From contig NW_002476434.1 in NCBI RefSeq assembly GCF_000189635.1, positions 930,001 through 994,000 on the forward strand: a stretch of 64,000 bases of DNA, written 5' to 3'. The first letter of the stretch is position 1, and each line of letters starts with the position of its first letter. The stretch comes from Tetrahymena thermophila SB210 (lineage: Eukaryota; Ciliophora; Oligohymenophorea; Hymenostomatida; Tetrahymenidae). Under the pieces are notes generated by a model. The model ran no database searches and was not told where the DNA came from. It saw only the letters and a list, made by a program, of their open reading frames with translations. A program made the position numbers and the translations under genes. Below, piece after piece: positions 57,451 to 64,000 of the stretch.

Positions 57451-58990
57451 TTCAATTTTTTAGCTTTGTAAGTATTTATTTTTTTTTAATCAAATTATAT
57501 TATATGTATTTAATTGAGTTCTCCTTTTGAAAAGAACAGAATAGAATTAATAGAATTGAAATTCATTCTAACATTGTAAAATTTTTGAATGATCATGTAA
57601 TTTCTGATGAAATTTAATTGAATTTAACATTTTTTTTCCTTAATCTAAAATGAGAAGAAGAAAAAAATTTCACGAAGTTTCAGAATCACATTATTTACTC
57701 AATTTTTTTATTTGAACCTCTTTTTATTGATTTCCATATATTATTAGAAATCCCTTTAAAATGCTAATTAATTCATTAAAATATATGTATTCTAGTAGTA
57801 AACCCAATTCTTTTTAATTTTATCAAATTTTTTTTAAGAAATTTTAAAATATTTTCAAGGTTTTCTGCATTTTACATTTGAATTGTGTGTAAATAATTTG
57901 TTTGAGCTTGTATTATATTGTTAAATTCTGATAAATTTCAGAGATTAATTAATAATTTAATAAAAAATTTTTATTTTTTTAAATGAAAGCATTTATTTAC
58001 CCATAATTTATTTAGGTTTTAGAGTAATTCGTAATATGTTATCAGAAAACTCATAATAATCATCTATTTTTCTTTTTTGTTATTCAAATTTAACTTTCTA
58101 TTTAACAAAAAAAGTAATAATTAATTTTCTTTGGAAAAAAAGTTAATTGTAATAAAATAAATAATCGTGATTTAAACCATGTTAAATTGTGCATTTACAT
58201 TTTTTATGAGTAAATATAATTTAAATTTATTAAGTAAAAATTAGCTAAATAATTTTTTACGATTCATAAGAAAAGTTAGCAAATTTTTTTATCTTAATAT
58301 ATAAATACTAAATAATTTATTTTTTAGCTTTATATAAAATACTAAATAAGTTTATTATTTATATTTTACCACACTATGCTTTTATTTTATTATAAAGTTA
58401 TTCCAGAAAACTCTATTTATTTAATTTTAAATTAATTAATTGAAATTCAATAATAAAAATAATAAAGTAATGTTTCTATTTTTCTAATTTACACAGTATA
58501 ATTTTATTTTAAAATAATCTTAATTTTCATTTTATAAAATACATACATTGAGGATTATCAATTACTCCAATAATCAAATAAAAAGAATTTATTAAAATAT
58601 TAAAATTTATAATTGAAAAACAAAATATTTTTAAAAATATTTCTAATATTATGTAGAAAAAAATATTAATTTTTTAGCTAAAAAATACAAAATAATTTTT
58701 GAATTCATAATTAACTTTTTTTCTTACTTACACAAATACCTTTTAAACCGTCTTAAAATATTTATTATTGAACAAATAAAATCTGCTATTTATGGAATTT
58801 AAAAATAATAAATGAAAATAAATAAAAAATTCAACTTTTTAAAGATTAATTATAGATTGCTTACATAAATAGTGTATAAAATTTACAATATAATTTTAAT
58901 TTAGTTTTTTTATTCAAATTAATTTTTTGATAGTATTTTAAAGTTTATAATTAACAGCTAATTTTTTTAGTTTTATTGCTGTCAAATGAT
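57451..58990. other. Intergenic region upstream of ABCG copy 7
   Basis: AT-rich spacer. AAATTCTGATAAATTTCAGA at 57923-57942 holds two overlapping ATAAATTCTG-like cores, including CTGATAAATTTCAG, about 475 bp upstream of the copy 7 start. No gene is supported. Confidence 0.45.
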
Positions 58991-60986
58991 TCATTGTAAC
59001 CTTTTTTTAAGAGTAGATAGCAAAATAAAAGCAAGAGTTATGAATAAAACGAAGAGACTAGCCAAAACTATTATAGACTCCCATTTACTTAAATTAAATG
59101 AAAGTTATTTTATAGGATTGAATGGATACTCAATTCCATCATATGAATATTCATTTTAAGCTAAAGCACTAAAACAATATTTAAAAGGTGACAAGTATTA
59201 AATCCATCCTATCCAAGCAGCAAAGTCAGATGAATTTTTATAGAAACCTGAGAATAAACTTAAAGGCATCATTAGCAGAGGTGTTAATGCTGAAGCAGTT
59301 TTTGGGTTACTAAAAGCACTACCACCAAAAAATCCTAAAGCTAATCCAGTTAAGGCTTAAACACAGCAAGTAAGTAAGAAGAAGAAGACAGTTCCTGCAT
59401 CTTAATGATTTAAATTAGCCATCCAATATATAACCAAAGAGCAAATAATTGGGAAAATAATGGCTGGAATGATATCAACTAAAGTCTTTGCTAAAAAATA
59501 GGGGCCAACTGTATAGAATTTAGAGTTTTCTTCTCTCAAAAACACAGCCCTTTAAGCTGGAAATGTTAATATAGAGGGCTTTAAATTCATCATAAACATA
59601 GCAGTAGTCCAGAAGAATAATAAGCCATTTCTATCATTGATGTCTCTTTGTGTTGGGTTATCGTATGGCCCTGGTATTTACCAGTAAATTGCACCAAATA
59701 GTAGACCTATAAAGATACTTTAAAAGAATCTTGCCTTGAAAACAAGCGGGTTTCTTTTAAATATTTTTAGTTATCTTTTTGCTATTTCTTTTGTTTAAAA
59801 CCAAAAGGTTGTCTGATAATGACTATCAGGTATTTAAATACCATGATTAGAATTTTGAATCATCTCACTAATTATTGGTTTAAGCTTGTTATTGTAGTTT
59901 TCAAGGTAAAACTAACTGTTATCAATTTTGTTGTCGATTGTTTAGCTCATAATTTTCATCAAATAATCTATTTTAATAAAAATAATAAATAAAATTAGAG
60001 AATAAGATAAAAAATATTTTTTTGAATAAAGAGTTAATTAATTTTAATTACCTGCAGGGTTAGATTTTATAGGGCACTTATATCCTAAACTAGAGAAGTA
60101 TTCTATAATTTTATTATTTCCAGGGCCTTAGTATATGAATGACCCTTATTGCATTAATATAACATGGTCAAACAAATTCCAAATATCAAAGGAAGGCTAG
60201 TGAATAGTGAAAATAACAGTTTTATTTTTATTTTAGGCAAATTGCTTAAGCAAATGTATTAAACTGTAAGCAGTAAAGCTATCTAAACCAGAAGTTGGTT
60301 CATCCAAGAAGATACAAGCAGGATTACTGATAAGTTCAAAACCTATAGAAGTTCTTTTTCTTTCTCCTCCAGATATACCTATTAATTTTAGATATGAGGG
60401 GTAAGATATATATATACTGAATTAATTTAGATATTACCTTTAACAAAAAGACCACCAATAAAATTATCTTGACATTTCTCAAGCTTTAAGCTTCTTATGG
60501 TTTCATGAACCAAAGCTTCCTTTTATTCTTAAGTTCCAGCAGTTTTAAGTTTAGCTGCGAACTAAAAGCACTCTTTAACAGTCATTGTTTCCATTAATAT
60601 GTCATCTTACATAACGTAAGAAGCAAAATTTGAGAATTATTTAGAATTATATGAGATATTATTAGCGCAAATTTCTCCAGAAAAATCAACTTTATTAGTC
60701 TTTTTTATTCTGTGACATAATAAATTTAGCAAAGAAGTTTTTCCAGAACCTGATGGACCTTTTATATATTAAAAATTTAAATAAATTCATAAAATAAATA
60801 TTTTAATTTACCTAAAATAGCACTTATTTATCCACTTTTAAAGACACCATCAACTCCATTAAGAATACATTTTTTACCAGTTTTGGTATTAGCATAGTAT
60901 TACAAATTCTTAAAGGAAATATCTATTGTTTATGGGTTAATTTAGTTTTCTAAATCGATGTTTTTTACTTATTTAAGATTTGACAT
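58991..60986 (-). CDS. ABCG-type half-transporter, array copy 8
   Basis: A 599-residue half-transporter. Exons complement(58991..59967, 60052..60378, 60438..60758, 60812..60986), phase 1; the last exon is one codon longer than in copies 1-7. Start is MSNLKQVKNIDL. Walker A is GPSGSGKTS (from residue 59), unlike the GSSGAGKT of the others; the preceding helix reads [11 protein letters not shown] where others have GVSGICKSG. Signature [12 protein letters not shown], Walker [13 protein letters not shown] and H loop TIHQPSFDIW are intact. The TMD is more divergent, with [11 protein letters not shown] and [15 protein letters not shown]. It ends TLKKRLQ with Gln as CAA before TGA. All catalytic motifs suggest a working ATPase; the substrate is unknown. 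Confidence 0.93.
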
Positions 60987-62374
60987 TTTATATAGTTTTA
61001 ATTTTATTAATTTAATTGTATTCATATTATAATTTATTATAATTTAATTCAGCTTTTATATAAGTAAAATATCATAAATGTTTACATCTTTTGTAATCAA
61101 TATTAGTCTGATTAAATAAATTAATGGTTTAAAATTAAATAACATTGCAAATTTTATGACAAAATTTGAATTAAATTAGACAAACAATTTTTCTTTTTAG
61201 ACAATTTAAAAAAAGAATTTTCTTAAATTATCTATCTAAAATATGGAAGGCTAATTAAAATAAAAATATTAAAATATAGTTTAAAATATTCAAGTTTATC
61301 AAAATAAATCAATTAATTTCCTTTGCTAAAACATTTTATGAGTGATTTTGACATTTGAAAATTTTAAATATGTAAATAGATGATTGGAATTGTTAGATTC
61401 TCTTTAATTTATCATCAGCTTTTATTAGCTGTTCACAGGGTTATATTGAATGTAAATTAATATAGACAACTGAAAAACATAATTATAAATTAATCAAATG
61501 AAAAGTTATTAATTTTATTAATTTATTACAAGCTATTATTTCTAGATAATTCTTTTACTCTTTATATAAAATTCAATGAAATATTTTAAAAATTAAATTT
61601 TCAAGAAAATAATAAAAATAATTAGAAAGAACTAAAAAAACATCTCAATAAAATATTTAAAATATTTTATTATTTTTTATTTTTATTTAAATAAATTTAT
61701 AAAAATAGAGGTCTTTACTCATTTTTACATCATGATCAGATTCTAATAGTGCTTTTATAGGTTATAGATTATGTAATTAATTGATGTTAATTAAAATAGA
61801 CAACTATTTGTTTTTTGTATTTTGTATGCAACTATCTACAAAGTTTTTAAATAATCTTTCATATTTATAATACAAATAGCTAAATTATTATTACTAAGAT
61901 ATTACTATTTCTAATTTTAAAAGTATTTCACTCTATTAGTTAATAACAATCAGAATGAAAATTTCTAATTCATAAATCCTAATTAATTATTATATTAGTT
62001 TCAGATGATAAAAAATAATAAAGAATTTTGAACGTTTCAATGAAACAATTATGAAAATAATAATCAATTAAAACGAAGATAATACCATATAACTATACCC
62101 ATAATAAATAAGCCATTTATTTTTTCATTAAAAACTTCTATTTATAGTTTAAAAAATTTAATTAAGAGCACATATAGAATATATATAAAAGTATGTTAGC
62201 AAAAAACTTTATTAATTATTTATATTATAAATGCAAGAAAGAATTTATCAATTCAGTTATTTTAGATTATAGACAACTTAAAGAAAACTTACTATATAAA
62301 TTGGTTGAGTGTATTTACAAGTTTAAAAGGTATATTAATTAGTAAATTAGAATTTTATAAATTTAATAAATTAT
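60987..62374. other. Intergenic region upstream of ABCG copy 8
   Basis: AT-rich spacer with no supported coding frame, RNA gene or clear copy of the ATAAATTCTG-type element. It contains the copy 8 promoter and the 3' end of copy 9. Confidence 0.4.
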
Positions 62375-64000
62375 TCATTATAAAGTTTTTTTTGATCTGT
62401 ATAAAAAGAACAAAGCTAATGTAATAAATCCTAAAAACATAAGGGCTAAGTATCCAACTGCTTCCCATTTATGGAATTCTATATTTTCTGAGTCTATAGG
62501 ATTAGGTATAAAGTAGGTTTCTTCATATTCGTTTCTGACAAACGCTTGATAGGCATATGTATATGGGGAAAGATATTAAAACCAAGAAATCCATGAAGCT
62601 AAATCAGAGCTATTTAATTTTTTCAATATTAAAAAGTTAATAAAGATTAAATAAATAAGAAATATTAATAAACAAATATTGCAAAAAAAAAGCTTAATGA
62701 TTCTAAAATATTAAAATAAATATACCTATTTTTGTAATATCCAGAGAAAGGCAAAAAAGGAACTGTGACTAATTAGGCAACAGCAAAGGCTGTATCTGGG
62801 TCTTTGAAGAGACAACCTTCAAAATATCCAGCAGCAATTCCATTAAACTGTAGCATAATTAAAACCAAAGTAAAGAATAAAAATGCTTCGAAACTTTCTC
62901 TCAACCCAACCATCCAGTAAACTATTAATTTTGTATGAATTAATTAATATTGAATTAAATATTTTAAAAATACCTATTGAAGAGAAGATAATAGGAATAA
63001 TGAAATCAGAAACAAGGTCAACAAATAACTTCCCAAAAAAGTATGGAATTATTTTATACAGCTTAGAATTTTCTTCTCTCAAAAATACTTATCTTTCAAG
63101 TGGGATAGTTAAAGCGCAAGGATTCATCGCTTCCATAAAAGCGCCTGAAGCCAAAAAGAATAAAAACCCATTTTTATTTCTAACATCATTTATATTATGA
63201 GGATCATTCTTACCATCTATTAGATTGATTGGAAATAAATTAATAAACTAAAATTGAAAAAAATATTTTTACCTGGCAATTATAGATAAATAAGACCCAA
63301 AAAAACACTTAAACTGAGCACTTAACCCAACTTTGCTTTAAATAGAATAGGACTTCTTAGTTGAATTTAGACAGTTCTCTTCACAATATAGTAGAACTGC
63401 AAAAATATTGAAGTATAAGATACATTAAGTTATACTTAATGTTTGTTAGAATTTTCTATTTCATATTCAACTTTCTTCAAAATCATAGAATCATAGCTTT
63501 AAAAATAGATAGGTGCATTTCTAATATTTTATTCGTTTTCTTGATGCATGATAGACATGTAATAATCTTTATATTATTAAATTAAATTACTAAGAAAAGT
63601 TATTAAAAGAATAATATAATATAATTACCAGCAGGATTACAAAGATTTGGACATACAAATCCTAAATTATTAAAGTAATTAGATATTTCAGTGTTGCCAG
63701 GACCTTGGTAAATGAATCGACCATTTACCATCAGCATAATTCTATCAAGCATCTACCAAATATCAGAGGAAGGCTAATGAATAGTTAGGACAACTGTTCT
63801 ATTTTTTTCATGAGCAAATTTTCTAAGTCTATTTATAACTATGTAAGCAGTAAAACTTTTTATATTAATTAAAATGATTATTATATTGATGAACTATGAT
63901 ATAATTCATTTACCTATCAAGTCCTGATGTTGGCTCATCAAGGAATATTGCATGAGGATCGCAAACTAATTCATATCCTATTGATGTTCTCTTCCTCTCT
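62375..64000 (-). CDS. Divergent ABCG-type half-transporter, array copy 9, N-terminal part outside the window
   Basis: Read as complement(62375..62609, 62726..62921, 62974..63216, 63273..63566, 63629..63855, 63914..>64000). It keeps the usual introns where visible but has four more: three inside the membrane domain and one inside [15 protein letters not shown]. All phases agree. Visible motifs are the end of the signature ([10 protein letters not shown]), Walker [13 protein letters not shown] and H loop TIHQPSSDIW; Walker A lies beyond 64000. The TMD is the most divergent here: FFLASGAFMEAMNPC, YWMVGLRESFEAF, AAGYFEGCLFKD and a PFSGYYKNSSDLASW loop. It ends YRSKKTLQ with TAA then TGA. It is probably an older family member, before or outside the expansion that made copies 1-8. 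Confidence 0.9.

Noticed and set aside
62883..63200. Plus-strand open frame of 105 codons
   Set aside because: Antisense to the membrane domain and introns of ABCG copy 9, whose spliced frame explains the sequence.

Overview
This is ciliate nuclear DNA, most like Tetrahymena or a close relative, and probably macronuclear. It is extremely AT-rich. Long reading frames hold only if TAA and TAG are read as Gln and TGA is the only stop. Genes carry short GT-AG introns (about 50-200 bp), too long for Paramecium. Read with the standard code, almost every gene here looks like scraps; with the ciliate code they become full-length proteins. No rRNA, tRNA, CRISPR array or transposon was recognised.

Layout. 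1-2851 (minus): 5' two thirds of a membrane histidine-kinase-like gene, cut by the window start, with Tyr where the phosphoacceptor His belongs. 4528-7281 (plus): an intronless 917-residue protein with an MGCCCG lipidation-type N terminus, a degenerate kinase domain and C-terminal TPR repeats; it is the only plus-strand gene seen. 8041-29522 (minus): six complete ABCG-type half-transporter genes in tandem. 30954-42393 and 43380-54436 (minus): two giant paralogous genes for cell-surface proteins (signal peptide, Cys-rich repeats, propeller-like blades, a beta-helix with GGAI/FxxN repeats, a second Cys-rich block, a multi-pass membrane domain and a Ser/Asn/Gln-rich tail). 55282-60986 (minus): two more complete ABCG genes. 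62375-64000 (minus): a ninth, divergent ABCG gene cut by the window end.

The eight complete ABCG genes share one blueprint: a short variable first exon ending just before Walker A, a 321-bp exon, a 327-bp exon starting at the ABC signature, and a 974-977-bp exon for the membrane domain, all with phase-1 introns. One copy lacks the middle intron, and the ninth copy has four extra introns. The array looks like repeated tandem duplication with local divergence. Half-transporters must dimerise, so the copies may pair with each other; substrates cannot be read from sequence. Gene ends were fixed by finding in-frame TGA codons and phase-consistent splice sites. Internal exons of the two giant genes were only partly resolved.
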